Positions 33,571-42,942 of a stretch of 64,000 bases of DNA are shown in pieces (the first letter of the stretch is position 1; each line of letters starts with the position of its first letter). Both the position numbers and the translations under genes were made by a program. Under the pieces are notes generated by a model that saw only the letters and a program-made list of their open reading frames with translations, was not told where the DNA came from and made no database searches. Source of the stretch: Legionella parisiensis. GTDB lineage: Bacteria; Pseudomonadota; Gammaproteobacteria; Legionellales; Legionellaceae. The stretch covers positions 617,618 to 681,617 of the forward strand of contig NZ_LNYQ01000012.1 of assembly GCF_001467945.1 (NCBI RefSeq), in the 5' to 3' direction.

Positions 33571-34083
33571 TTAGCATTGTATCGGTGCTAGTTCAGTATA
33601 GCTGGCAGCTAATTCATCCAATGCCTGGCCACTGACTCGATGCACTGTCCACTCGTCCATTGGTTTGGCACCGAGCCTTTCATAAAATTTAATAGCAGTT
33701 TCATTCCAATCCAATACCCACCATTCAAAGCGTCCACAACCTCTATCCTTTGCTAACTTAGCAAGATAGGCCAACATAATTTGTCCTATTCCCTGACCGC
33801 GTGCCTCGGGCTTAACATATAAATCTTCCAAATAAAGACCTGGTTTTGCTAAGAATGTTGAGTAATTATGGAAGAATAAAGCAAAACTCACCGGTTTTTC
33901 CTCAAGATAGCCGATAATTACTTCACCATAAGCTTTAGAACCAAATAGGGTTTTCAACAATTGGTCTTCAGTAGCAACCACCTCGTCCAGTAATCGCTCA
34001 TATTCCGCTAATTCTTTAATAAATTCTAAAATTAAGGGTACATCGGATGCTGTTGCAAATCTAATTTTAAAATCGTGACTCAT
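33571..34083 (-). CDS. Diamine/thialysine N-acetyltransferase-like GNAT
   Basis: 170 residues. It closely follows the SAT1/SSAT group: EYERL and TEDQL near residues 27-45, VSFALFFHNYSTF, GLYLEDLYVKPEARGQGIG (acetyl-CoA loop), RGCGRFEWWVLDWN, IKFYERLGA and WTVHR. The group acetylates polyamines or lysine analogues with acetyl-CoA. A diverged paralogue is encoded at 48198-48680. It stands alone on the reverse strand. Confidence 0.83.
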   Translation of the reverse strand: MSHDFKIRFATASDVPLILEFIKELAEYERLLDEVVATEDQLLKTLFGSKAYGEVIIGYLEEKPVSFALFFHNYSTFLAKPGLYLEDLYVKPEARGQGIGQIMLAYLAKLAKDRGCGRFEWWVLDWNETAIKFYERLGAKPMDEWTVHRVSGQALDELAASYTELAPIQC

Positions 34084-34320
34084 GATCGTTTCTCTGCTAT
34101 TTCATTCTAAATGGTTATTCCTATCTTAGCTGATTTCTTAATTTATTAGGACATGCAAAAAGTTCAAGTGCGTCGAATTGTTCAATAAGTGATTGAATTT
34201 TTATCTATTTGATGTTATAATACCCAGGTTGTTTTGAGCTCCAGACCTTGTTCTTAAAGGATCTGGCTCGCTTTCAAAATAGAAAAAAATCAAAAAAAGT
34301 CTGTTTCCCGGGAGTAAGTT

Positions 34321-34746
34321 ATGTGGTTCACTTTTGCTATTATTGCCGCCATCTTATGGGGATTTAATTACGCTTTGGCTGAAAAAATATTACACAGTAT
34401 TTCACCGATTACATTATTGGCATTGGAAATGATAATTGGGGCCATATTGTTTACCAGTATTTCTTTTTTTACGACAATGAAAAGAGATGTTGAAATATTA
34501 ACCACTGATTCTGGTCTGCTCTTATTAACAATCGTCGAGATTGTTATTGTTCTCATCGCCAGTTATTTCATCGCAGCTTCCATTAATCTTAAAAACGCCA
34601 CGATTTCTGGAATTGTCGAATTAACTTATCCGATATTTACTATTATTTTTACCTGGTTTTTATTTAATCAAACGCACGTGAATTTTTCAGTTATTGTGGG
34701 AGGAGTTTTAATTTTCATCGGTGTTTTGGTCATCAGTTTGGCATAA
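34321..34746 (+). CDS. Half-size EamA/DMT-family membrane protein
   Basis: 141 residues with five membrane spans, covering a single EamA repeat; most DMT transporters are about 300 residues with two. Start AILWGFNYALAEKILH and end GVLIFIGVLVISLA are the standard borders of one repeat, and TISGIVELTYPIFTIIFTWFLF is the conserved fourth-helix text with its Glu-Pro pattern (shown in overlapping parts: TISGIVELTYPIF, IIFTWFLF). It is therefore a complete half-transporter that would work as a dimer, as EmrE-like proteins do. GGGAG precedes the start. Substrate unknown. Confidence 0.78.
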   Translation: MWFTFAIIAAILWGFNYALAEKILHSISPITLLALEMIIGAILFTSISFFTTMKRDVEILTTDSGLLLLTIVEIVIVLIASYFIAASINLKNATISGIVELTYPIFTIIFTWFLFNQTHVNFSVIVGGVLIFIGVLVISLA

Positions 34747-35141
34747 GACTTAAAAGATATTGGCAGCTCTTTAAGCCGAGTAAAGCTATTTGTGAAAAGC
34801 TTTGTTAACGTACTTTCCCATTTTGCACGAATATTCTCCTCCTTTGCAGCATAAGGGGCATAATGTGGAAAGTAGGTTCGAGCATATTAGTGATGAAATA
34901 AATCGCTTTAAATAAATTAAACTCCAGTTCAAAACAGCTATAGGGCCTGAAGGCATAGACACTAATGATATTGATCGTTCACTAAGCTCTAGTTGCAAGC
35001 AGCGAAACAACACTCCTCCATATTGGGCAAATACTTATCTTTTTGTTTCTAAAGTCGGATTCACTATTCTGCCTATTTATTTATTTATTGCTGAAGTATT
35101 ATGTCAAAGGCAAATAGGAGTAATAACAAAAGGATTAGTCA
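34747..35141. other. Intergenic stretch, no gene seen
   Basis: 395 bp. Short frames on both strands lack ribosome sites and protein-like text. A degenerate fragment of the dispersed repeat (AGTTGCAAGCAGC, near 34990) is present. The last 30 bp hold the AAAGGA ribosome site of the next gene. Confidence 0.5.
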
Positions 35142-37022
35142 ATGAAGGCGAAAATTATACAGAAACAAGTTAAGTTATATGATCGAAATAAAGGATATTT
35201 TAGAGCACTTAAGGATGAGTCGCATATAAAAGAGCTGCGTGAATTTTGTAATAGCAAACTTGAAGGTATTGATACCTTACCCCCGGCGTTACTTTTAGAA
35301 TTAGCCACTATTTTGATTGGTAAGAAGGATAGAGAGGGAGATTCGGAGAGTAGCCGTATTTTTAGAACACTTGTTAGTTATTTTGGTGGTTATGAAGCAT
35401 TAGATTGTTTAAATAATCAGAAACAACTGTCAGCAGAACATGCTGGGTTTTTGGCGAAAAATGCTAAACATGCCAAAGAGTTAGCACCATTATTGGCCTC
35501 TATTGGCAAAAAAATTTCTCCTTCTACCATGACAATCGTTCTGCATGCAGCAGAAATGATGTCAGAACCAGAACAATTAGTAGAGATGTTCAGATGTTTT
35601 AGGCAATTTGCATTCGAAGAGGATGCTTTTCTTTATTTTGAAATACTGGGCACTCTTAATCGTTACGGCATTAATACAGACGATGTGGTTCCGCTATTAA
35701 TTGAAGTGAAACAACCTCTTAGCAAGAAACAAGCATTGGAAACGTTATACAGGATTAACCCGAAATTATTCAATCGTGATAATGTGATGAACATCCTGAA
35801 ATTAAAAAATCCTTATTATTTTTATAAATTGTTAGAGCTTCTTCCTGATACGCAAGATAGTTTAGATAGGTTGTTTGCTGTTGATGACATACTCGATAAG
35901 TGTTCTTTTGCCGAAGAAATTATCAAGAATTTTAACAGTGCTGGTTGGAATCTGCAGCTTTATTTGAATTATATTTTAAGTGTTGAGAGAAATGGATTCG
36001 ATATAGAATGTGCTACGGGCAGGCTAAAGGAAATGACTATCAAGCCTGAGCTTCTTCCCTTGATTTTAGAAACACTATTTGTCCGCTCTGGTGAGAGTAT
36101 TGCATTAGTCAATGCGGTGGAAATCTTAAATCTAGAAAGCCTGGAAGAGGATGTGTTAAATTTGGCTTTTGCCACGAATTATCCTGATCGCGTGGCCGAA
36201 GCGGTAGTGGCACTTAAAAAGGCAGCACTTTTCAATAATCAAACAACAGATGTGATTTGCTCTCATCCGAAATATGCTTTTGGGCTAGCACGGGCGATGA
36301 TTCAATTGAGCCAGCTCGACTGCTCTGTGAATGCGGCCTATGACGGATTAGATCAATACCCGCAAAGTGCTGATAAGGTAGCAAAGGTCATTGAGTACTT
36401 ACAAGAACATTCGCTGATCTATAATGCGGAGAATAAACCTGACGCGGGTAAAGGAAGAGTTAAACTGTCTACTGATGTAATTGTTGCGGCAGTGTGTAAA
36501 GCTGAATTGACGGATGACTCTTTGCTTAAATTACTCGAAACGATGAAGGCTGCGAATCTCTTCGATATACATAATCTTCATAAGTTAATACCCAAGTTGA
36601 AGTATGTTAAAACGCTGGCTAGTGCTGCACGATGTTTGGCGAACAGCAATCAGTTGGATCAATTAAATTTTGATAGCATAATCAGCGATCCTATCAATTC
36701 TATAATTTTGGCAGAAGATTTAGGGGGGACTCCTTGCTCGCCTTCATTACCTAAAGTGATAGACGAAGGTGCTCAGGATTTTGTAGCAATCCGAAAAGCT
36801 GCAAAAATCTTGGCTTCAGGACAGAGGCAGGGGCTTTTTTTTCCTAAGCTAGAGCCAGAAAAGCTCCAAACTTTCGAAAAAGCGACACATCGAAAAATGG
36901 CCGCCATCCAAAATGAAGCAATGATGAAAATAGCTCAGTTTACAAGTGAGCATCATCTCGAGAGGGCTACGGAATATCATATAGCGAATAGTGCTTATTT
37001 TTCTGTATTGAATCTGAAGTAA
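35142..37022 (+). CDS. Helical-repeat protein of unknown function; effector candidate
   Basis: 626 residues, almost all predicted alpha helix in pairs of about 35 residues (for example LLLELATILIGKK, HAGFLAKNAKHAKELAPLLA and AVEILNLESLEEDVLNLAFA), giving the look of a solenoid. No signal peptide, membrane segment or catalytic motif. Cys residues are few and scattered. The ATG at 35142 has AAAGGA eight to nine bases upstream. Long helical proteins of this kind with no prokaryotic relatives that I recognise are common among Dot/Icm substrates, but that is inference from style only. A strong hairpin follows the stop. Confidence 0.65.
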   Translation: MKAKIIQKQVKLYDRNKGYFRALKDESHIKELREFCNSKLEGIDTLPPALLLELATILIGKKDREGDSESSRIFRTLVSYFGGYEALDCLNNQKQLSAEHAGFLAKNAKHAKELAPLLASIGKKISPSTMTIVLHAAEMMSEPEQLVEMFRCFRQFAFEEDAFLYFEILGTLNRYGINTDDVVPLLIEVKQPLSKKQALETLYRINPKLFNRDNVMNILKLKNPYYFYKLLELLPDTQDSLDRLFAVDDILDKCSFAEEIIKNFNSAGWNLQLYLNYILSVERNGFDIECATGRLKEMTIKPELLPLILETLFVRSGESIALVNAVEILNLESLEEDVLNLAFATNYPDRVAEAVVALKKAALFNNQTTDVICSHPKYAFGLARAMIQLSQLDCSVNAAYDGLDQYPQSADKVAKVIEYLQEHSLIYNAENKPDAGKGRVKLSTDVIVAAVCKAELTDDSLLKLLETMKAANLFDIHNLHKLIPKLKYVKTLASAARCLANSNQLDQLNFDSIISDPINSIILAEDLGGTPCSPSLPKVIDEGAQDFVAIRKAAKILASGQRQGLFFPKLEPEKLQTFEKATHRKMAAIQNEAMMKIAQFTSEHHLERATEYHIANSAYFSVLNLK

Positions 37023-37032
37023 GGAATAAAGT

Positions 37033-37058
37033 AAGAAGACTGGGGGGCCCGTCTTCTT
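37033..37058 (+). terminator. Strong hairpin after helical-repeat gene
   Basis: AAGAAGAC and GTCTTCTT are perfect 8-bp arms; inside them GGG and CCC can extend pairing. It starts 11 bp after the stop codon. No T-run follows on +, so efficiency is uncertain. Confidence 0.55.
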
Positions 37059-37164
37059 GCCCTTCGACAGTATTAATTTGACGGTACCAAAGTGATTCAT
37101 TCTTGGGTTGTCAGAAGGAAAAGAGATTTAATAATCAAATATTATACACTTTTGCCTGCTTATG

Positions 37165-37430
37165 AGCAGCCTGTTGCTTAATTTAACCTTGAATCGACCA
37201 AATCAACGCAATGCGATCACTTGGGCTTATGGAAGAAATGATTTCGGCATCGCAACTCTTAGGAGTGGATGATGATATTTCTGTTGTTATTATCCGCGCC
37301 AAAGTCCCGTTTTTTCTGCAGGACATAAAATAAGCGAAATGCGTCATCAAGACATTCATTTCTTTCGTCAACTTTTACCCGGGCCGTGATTTAATGGGTG
37401 CGATACAGAAGGCAGAAGGTCTGACAGCCT
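37165..37430 (+). pseudogene. Enoyl-CoA hydratase/isomerase family pseudogene
   Basis: In one frame LLLNLTLNRPNQRNAIT (the crotonase N-terminal strand and NRP motif); in the next frame LMEEMISASQLLGVDDDISV, then VIIRAK; after a further shift PVFSAGHKISEMRHQDIHFF (oxyanion-loop FSAGxD/H motif), then LMGAIQK and QPVIAQ. The order and spacing match the first 100 residues of crotonase-fold proteins. At least three frameshifts and a missing C-terminal two thirds make it non-functional. The remainder of 37059-37567 holds no gene. Confidence 0.82.
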
Positions 37431-37567
37431 GTAATCGCTCAGCATATTGAAAAAGAAACGCTAAAAATCTTAATATACTGATTTTTCTTGATCAAACAGA
37501 ATGCCTTAATGCTGCAAGAACGCTATGTTTTATGGAAGTGGTGGTTGCTGCCCTTGCTGCCTAGATT

Positions 37568-39721
37568 TTACATTCTGGCAGAAGGGACAGTAGAATCGAT
37601 ATGCAAATAAAATCGCTCGGTTTTACAAAGATACAGATTTGATCCGCGATTTTTCATATCCCACTCTAGTTCTGCAATATCGTTTTGATCTAAACTATTT
37701 TCTTTCTGATACTGGGCAATTAATTCATTTTGTTTCTCTTTTAATAAAACAATATGTTCTCGTTGAGATGTAGTTAATGGATTTTTAAAAAAAGAAAACA
37801 TATTATCCGCGGTGGCGTGTCTCCTGGTATATCCTTTTGAGTGAATAATTTCTTCGTAACATGCCTCCAGAAAATCTAGTTTTGCCGTTAATGATGGTAG
37901 GTTAGAAATTGATGTCGCCAGTAGATCTTTCGAGAGTTTACTCTGTTGATAAGTACTTTTGAATTCCCCAGATACTTTTTTCAACTCCCCGTTTACGGCT
38001 TCATCATTTTTTTCACCAAATTTCATAGCAAGGCGCATGTTTACCAATATGGGAATTAATTGTTTTACCGAACCTTCATCAATCTGCACTTCTTTACCAA
38101 AATTTTTAAATTTAAGTATCGTTAAATTTTTATCCGCTCCTTTAGTATATTTTCCAAATACTAATTTTTGCTCTTTATCAAGGATTAATTTATCTCCAAG
38201 CGTATCAAGTAGATTGCATATTTTTTTAAACTCGGTGTTATTCGAAATTACATTAAAAAAATGATATTTAAGTCTAAGTACCTCTGGATGCTTATGTTCA
38301 CTCCCCACTTCTTTTTTAAAATCCTTCATTTTTTCAATTAACTTGCCATAAGGAAAGCCTATCTGATCAATATCAATTTTATAAAGTCTTTTCCACACAT
38401 CAGGTTGATTTACCATGTTCCAAACTATGGCAAAACCATCATCACTTAACTCTAGAGGGTCATATTTCTTAAATAAAAACGCTGGATCTCTTCCATTACG
38501 ATGAAGCATTTGCACGAAAAGCGCTGCACCTTTTTTAGGGGTCAAGTCCTTTATTGTTTGGTATTGAAAAGAATGAAACTCGCGATCTACCAATTCCCAT
38601 ATTGTTTTTGACCATTTTTGTTTTGTGTGTTTGGAAATGACCTGACTCATATGATTTAACATCATATGAAATTCCGGTCGGATGGTATTATGCAGTTTTG
38701 AGTGAAAAACATCGTGTGCAGTTACTGCAGGCATTGGACTGTCAGTATAACCATGAATTCCTTTAGTAGTTGCTTCGACGCCGCTATCAGGCATGCTAAT
38801 CGCCGTAGGCCTATAATAAAACTCAACGCCCTCTCTTACTGCATCAATTCCTACCTTCCCTAGTTTTGTACGACTGGCTGCTGCACCATTGATTCCATAC
38901 TTTGCAATTTGTACTGCTTCAGTTAAACCGAAAGAAAAGTGAAGATCGTATGTTTTTCCCCCATATTGTGTCATGTGCCAGGCATTGTTTATCTCCAAAG
39001 CCGTTCCTAATGCACGTTCTTCTGGTGGAACAATCTTTGGATTTGCTTTTGAAATAAAGAAGATTTGTTCTGATTTTGGAGCAGTTTTAAGAAGTAGCAA
39101 TAATCGTGTTAGATGTTCCTCAGTAAATTCTTTACCATACCAAGTTTTCGCAAGAGCTGGAAGCCATAATTGTTTAGCTTCTGGACTAAGGGTAATATCG
39201 TTTTTATTATCATTAGCAAAAATATGGAACGTTCGCTCCAGTGGGTACTCTTGCGGAATCTGGGCTCTAGCGAGAATAGTGCTCATTTGTTGGCGAGTGA
39301 TTATATTTTGTTTGAATAACCACAAGGCATAAAACGTATGATCTTCCGTCTTTAAAGCTTCATCTTCATAATCCCCACGCTCAAGTGCGTCTTTGACTTT
39401 CTTTAACCCATCTAGAGTAAGAGTAATACGTTCAGGAATAGTAACCGTATTACCATTTAAAAAGTCATCAAAATCATCAGAGTGCAGCGTTCTTTCTGCA
39501 TCTACAGGCAGCTCATTAGTTTCTTTGTCTCTGAATCCGGGATGTTTGTATTTAGCGTCTTTCTTTGGTCTAGGCGTAAATTGACGTAATTCTGGATTAA
39601 ACGTTACATCGACTCCTGGCGGAATTTCGGGTGAGAAAAACCGACCTGCAAAAGACTCCCAAGCATCTTTAGCGTCGCTCAAAGTACGTATTTCAGCTAA
39701 ACCATAATCATCACCAGCCAT
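37568..39721 (-). CDS. Large unknown cytosolic-type protein with HDxxH segment; effector candidate
   Basis: 717 residues from the ATG at 39721; a GTG 24 bases earlier gives an extra hydrophobic octapeptide of doubtful value. No signal peptide. The N-terminal third is charged with short repeats; residues about 245-355 have a compact alpha/beta look with a notable HDVFHSKLH (His336, Asp337, His340, His344), which could bind a metal. The C-terminal half is helical and Lys/Glu-rich with coiled-coil stretches. I do not recognise the family. A good TATAAT lies at 39757-39762 on the reverse strand upstream. Size, lack of export signal and neighbourhood are effector-like (inference). Confidence 0.65.
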   Translation of the reverse strand: MAGDDYGLAEIRTLSDAKDAWESFAGRFFSPEIPPGVDVTFNPELRQFTPRPKKDAKYKHPGFRDKETNELPVDAERTLHSDDFDDFLNGNTVTIPERITLTLDGLKKVKDALERGDYEDEALKTEDHTFYALWLFKQNIITRQQMSTILARAQIPQEYPLERTFHIFANDNKNDITLSPEAKQLWLPALAKTWYGKEFTEEHLTRLLLLLKTAPKSEQIFFISKANPKIVPPEERALGTALEINNAWHMTQYGGKTYDLHFSFGLTEAVQIAKYGINGAAASRTKLGKVGIDAVREGVEFYYRPTAISMPDSGVEATTKGIHGYTDSPMPAVTAHDVFHSKLHNTIRPEFHMMLNHMSQVISKHTKQKWSKTIWELVDREFHSFQYQTIKDLTPKKGAALFVQMLHRNGRDPAFLFKKYDPLELSDDGFAIVWNMVNQPDVWKRLYKIDIDQIGFPYGKLIEKMKDFKKEVGSEHKHPEVLRLKYHFFNVISNNTEFKKICNLLDTLGDKLILDKEQKLVFGKYTKGADKNLTILKFKNFGKEVQIDEGSVKQLIPILVNMRLAMKFGEKNDEAVNGELKKVSGEFKSTYQQSKLSKDLLATSISNLPSLTAKLDFLEACYEEIIHSKGYTRRHATADNMFSFFKNPLTTSQREHIVLLKEKQNELIAQYQKENSLDQNDIAELEWDMKNRGSNLYLCKTERFYLHIDSTVPSARM

Positions 39722-40135
39722 AATTATATCCGAAAAAAAAATCACTCGGTATATTTATTATACTAATTATTTATTACGGAATTATTACGTGTTTTTCTTC
39801 CCTCACTTGGAATAAGCGAAAAGCAAATGGTACTCACAAATTATAGAGCCCTCTAGATGGGAGTAAACTTGATGCAAGCCAGAAGAAATTTATTTATTAT
39901 CAGAGTAGTTATTGCATTACTCATCCATTTCATGAAAAGTAGCAATGGGCTACTCTCTTGTAACAGCTAGCATTTCTTTTGCTCACGAAAACAGCATGTT
40001 AAGCTTTGCAGCTCTTCGTTTTCAACCAGAGAGAACTTCGAGCTGACGTTACATGAGACAAATAGACGTTTTCTCCTATGCCGCATCTTGTCCGCGGCAT
40101 CTAAAAGGCTCTTAAATCAGACTATGTGTCTTATA
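39722..40135. other. Intergenic stretch with two hairpins, no gene seen
   Basis: About 410 bp. Hairpins: AGTAGC-AATGG-GCTACT at 39938-39954 and ATGCCGC-(9 nt)-GCGGCAT at 40078-40100, the latter 36 bp downstream of the 40136 gene's stop and possibly its terminator. No protein-like frame was found on either strand. Confidence 0.5.
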
Positions 40136-40888
40136 TTATTTAGGCTCTGGCATCAATGACGTGCCCTCTGGTGACGTTGCTAAGGCTTCGCTCACGACGT
40201 TACAGGCGTGTTCCAGTTGTTCTGATTTAGCTTTCAAATGTTCCATGTGAATCGTGTTTAATGATTTACCAGACCAAAGAGTACTGAATGCATTTCCCAT
40301 ATGGCTTTTGTTGGAAATTATGGGATCGAAATAAAGTGGGCAAAAAACAGACATACTAAATAATTTTAGTATGCTGGAGATAACTTCTAAGATGTTTAGC
40401 GTATGATGATCTTTGAGGTGTTCTATGTCGGTTTTTGTAATTACATCACTCAATTCTTTCGCTTGTGCTAACTTAAATTGAATTGCTTCCTCAATGGAGT
40501 GCCCCTCAAATTTTTTCTCACGAATGCGAGACAATTCACCTAAAAATTTTGTACGTATATTAATGTCTTGCTTTTCTGTAGGCACATCATTTTTGTGAAG
40601 CCAATTAGACTGCCGAAAAAGTTGTTCATCAAGCGCAGAAAAATAGTAAGCAAGAATTGCATTAAAAAGCGTTTTTTCATTAAGCACTACCGCCCATTGG
40701 GAGTCTGAAATTTCTTCATAGGCATCAATATCATTGTATCGTAGTATAGACCGCACAGCAAAGCTCACAAGTTCCTCATCAAAATCATGCGGATATTTTG
40801 CTAGAATTGTTTTTGCATTTTTTGATATTTTTTCTACTCTGTGCTCGAAATCTTTAGCTTCTTCTGCATATATTTTTGCCAGCGACAT
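40136..40888 (-). CDS. Unknown helical cytosolic protein
   Basis: 250 residues, mostly alpha-helical and charged (EEAKDFEHRVEKISKNAKTI), with no signal peptide, membrane segment or known motif. GGGGAG stands before the ATG, a clear ribosome site. The central block YEEISDSQWAVVLNEKTLFN and the hydrophobic helix ILEVISSILKLFSMSVFCPL may form a bundle. It has no operon partner. It may be an effector, though nothing specific shows it. Confidence 0.65.
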   Translation of the reverse strand: MSLAKIYAEEAKDFEHRVEKISKNAKTILAKYPHDFDEELVSFAVRSILRYNDIDAYEEISDSQWAVVLNEKTLFNAILAYYFSALDEQLFRQSNWLHKNDVPTEKQDINIRTKFLGELSRIREKKFEGHSIEEAIQFKLAQAKELSDVITKTDIEHLKDHHTLNILEVISSILKLFSMSVFCPLYFDPIISNKSHMGNAFSTLWSGKSLNTIHMEHLKAKSEQLEHACNVVSEALATSPEGTSLMPEPK

Positions 40889-41034
40889 CTTACTCCCCTA
40901 TAAGGATTGCTTAAATTTTCACTAATGATACTACATTTTTAGCAAATTTGAGTTAAGGAATATTTTTTTAAGAACAACATGGGTAAAAAGCGATATGTAA
41001 AGGAAGAGATAAAATTAAGAGGCTACGTCATAAT

Positions 41035-41053
41035 CCTGGTTCCAGGCAACCAG
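41035..41053. repeat. Degenerate copy of dispersed palindromic repeat
   Basis: CTGGTTCCAGGCAACCAG keeps both arm ends but has a changed centre. It adjoins a strong hairpin at 41057. Confidence 0.55.
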
Positions 41054-41056
41054 CAC

Positions 41057-41083
41057 AAGGTAACTTAAATTATAAGTTACCTT
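41057..41083. terminator. Strong hairpin downstream of HerA/YjgR-like gene
   Basis: AAGGTAACTTA-AATTA-TAAGTTACCTT, perfect 11-bp arms, 52 bp after the stop of the reverse-strand ATPase gene. AT-rich and without a T-run, so it may be a processing or stability element rather than a classical terminator. Confidence 0.5.
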
Positions 41084-41135
41084 AGGAATCAAATGTCCAT
41101 TACATGGTTTTATTTTGATTCAAATCTACCTTAGG

Positions 41136-42632
41136 CTAGCGTTTACGGCTTGTTAAACTTTTTAATAACCAACGAAAAAAATCCCGGACGACTTGCCTCA
41201 CGAGAGTGTTTTTACTCATCGTGACCAAAATAGAAGGTTCAGATGGTGCCGTTTTCTCTTGTGAAGGCGCAGGAGCATCCATAGTTGGGCTTTGTTTTTT
41301 TGCTGCAAGCATTTCGGCAGCGGAGGTTGGATTTTCCCGACGGGAATAGCGTTGATACAAATGAGATTTGATAAGCATCCGCTGTGTCTCTGCTTCAGTT
41401 AACACCCCCATTCTTGACTCTGGAGGCCTCATCAAACAGTGAACTAATGGAGTCGGTTCTCCTTCAGCATCAAGAGCACTCAAGAGTGCCTCACCAATGC
41501 CTAAAGAGGTCAACATTTTCTCTGTATCGTAGTAGGTTGACGGAGGAAAGTTTTGCGCGACTAATTTCATTGCTTGTCGATCTTTTGCGGTAAATGCACG
41601 CAGAGCATGCTGAATTTTCAATCCAAGTTGCCCTAAAACAGCTTCGGGAATATCATTAGGCGTTTGCGTGCAAAAAATTAAGCCTACACCTTTAGAGCGA
41701 ATTAATTTAACGATAGTATCTAGTGTACTGAGTAAAGCTTTACTGGCGTTTTTGAAAATCAGATGTGCTTCGTCAATAAATAAAACTAATTTTGGTGTAT
41801 CGGGATCGCCTAATTCGGGCAGTTGTCGATAAATATCGGTCAGTAGTTTTAACATAAATGTTGAAAACAGCTGGGGGCGATCTTGCATGTCCATTAAACG
41901 AATAATGGAGATTATGCCCTGACTGTTTGCGTTATATTGTAATAAATCCGCAATTTTAAATGCAGGTTCACCAAAAAAATCTTCACCGCCTTGAGATTCC
42001 AATTCAACAATTTTACGCATAATGGAACCAATAGAAGCTGCAGCAACGCCGCCATATTGCGATTCTATTTCTGCATTACCTTCTTTACTTTGTACGTATT
42101 GCAACAACGCTTTAAAATCTTGTAGATCAATGAGCGGCATCGCGTTGTCTTTAGCATATTCAAAAAGAATAGTAACGACACCCGCCTGTGTTTCGTTGAT
42201 CTCTAACATCCTCGAGAACAGTAAGGCTCCAAAATCAGAAATAGTTGCACGTAAAGGAACTCCAGGAACGCTGCTTAGGGTATATAACTCTACAGGGTAA
42301 CCGCGAGGAGTAAACGATAGCTGTAAGGATTTACAGCGCTTTTCAATACCCGGATTGGTTTCTCCTGGCATTGCCAAACCAGAGATATCGCCTTTAATAT
42401 CCATCACCAGGCAAGGAACTCCAGCTAAGGACAATTGCTCGGAAAGCACTTGTATGGTTTTTGTTTTCCCACTACCTGTAGCCCCAGCAATCAGGCCATG
42501 GCGGTTAAATGATTTGAGTACGAGATTAACAGGGGCATTTTCTAACACCTTATCCTCAGCAATAATCCCTCCCAGCTGTAAAGAAGTAATGCTTTTGGGC
42601 GCTTGATAAGGGGCAGTCAGATCTTCATACAT
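41136..42632 (-). CDS. HerA-like ATPase of the YjgR (DUF853) family
   Basis: 498 residues, the length of E. coli YjgR. The N-terminal text (APKSITSLQLGGIIAEDKVL) precedes Walker A GATGSGKT at 50-57. Walker B is KLVLFIDEAHLIF with Asp288-Glu289. Later RSKGVGLIFCTQTPNDIP is the sensor/arginine strand typical of HerA/FtsK-type ATPases, and QLGLKIQHALRAFTAKDRQA follows. The C-terminal 80 residues are Pro/Ala/Ser-rich and end in basic residues. YjgR-type proteins are predicted hexameric ATPases that may move DNA or protein; their role is not established. There is no NurA partner nearby. Cytosolic. Confidence 0.87.
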   Translation of the reverse strand: MYEDLTAPYQAPKSITSLQLGGIIAEDKVLENAPVNLVLKSFNRHGLIAGATGSGKTKTIQVLSEQLSLAGVPCLVMDIKGDISGLAMPGETNPGIEKRCKSLQLSFTPRGYPVELYTLSSVPGVPLRATISDFGALLFSRMLEINETQAGVVTILFEYAKDNAMPLIDLQDFKALLQYVQSKEGNAEIESQYGGVAAASIGSIMRKIVELESQGGEDFFGEPAFKIADLLQYNANSQGIISIIRLMDMQDRPQLFSTFMLKLLTDIYRQLPELGDPDTPKLVLFIDEAHLIFKNASKALLSTLDTIVKLIRSKGVGLIFCTQTPNDIPEAVLGQLGLKIQHALRAFTAKDRQAMKLVAQNFPPSTYYDTEKMLTSLGIGEALLSALDAEGEPTPLVHCLMRPPESRMGVLTEAETQRMLIKSHLYQRYSRRENPTSAAEMLAAKKQSPTMDAPAPSQEKTAPSEPSILVTMSKNTLVRQVVRDFFRWLLKSLTSRKR

Positions 42633-42942
42633 AAAAACATCCTTGTTAGTTTATATGAATTAATTATACTCATTATTTAAGATTATTGCTGGCCATGTAA
42701 TTACTTCCTACATTCCGCCCCCCGCAAACAAGTCGTGTGTGGGCGGGAGGCAGAAACAAAATAATGGAAAAGCATGGGAGTGGTGCGGATGGAATGAGTT
42801 GCATCATTATTTGTTTCGTGCTTAGCTTAAGCATGACTGACTTTATAGTCATTCGTATTATTTATTTATCAATAAGTTTATATTATTTCATTTTACGTCA
42901 GAGTCTGTTCCATGAAATTTGATAATGAAAAGGGAATTAACT
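42633..42942. other. Intergenic stretch with GC-rich inverted repeat, no gene seen
   Basis: 310 bp between divergent genes. A GC-rich patch (CCGCCC near 42715 and GGGCGG near 42739) could pair across about 20 nt, standing out from AT-rich surroundings. A second small hairpin (ATGACT/AGTCAT) lies near 42832-42852. An open frame of 61 codons here has no ribosome site or protein-like text. Confidence 0.4.

Noticed and set aside
42737..42922. 61-codon frame before the hydrolase gene
   Set aside because: No start signals; overlaps hairpins and the hydrolase ribosome-site region.
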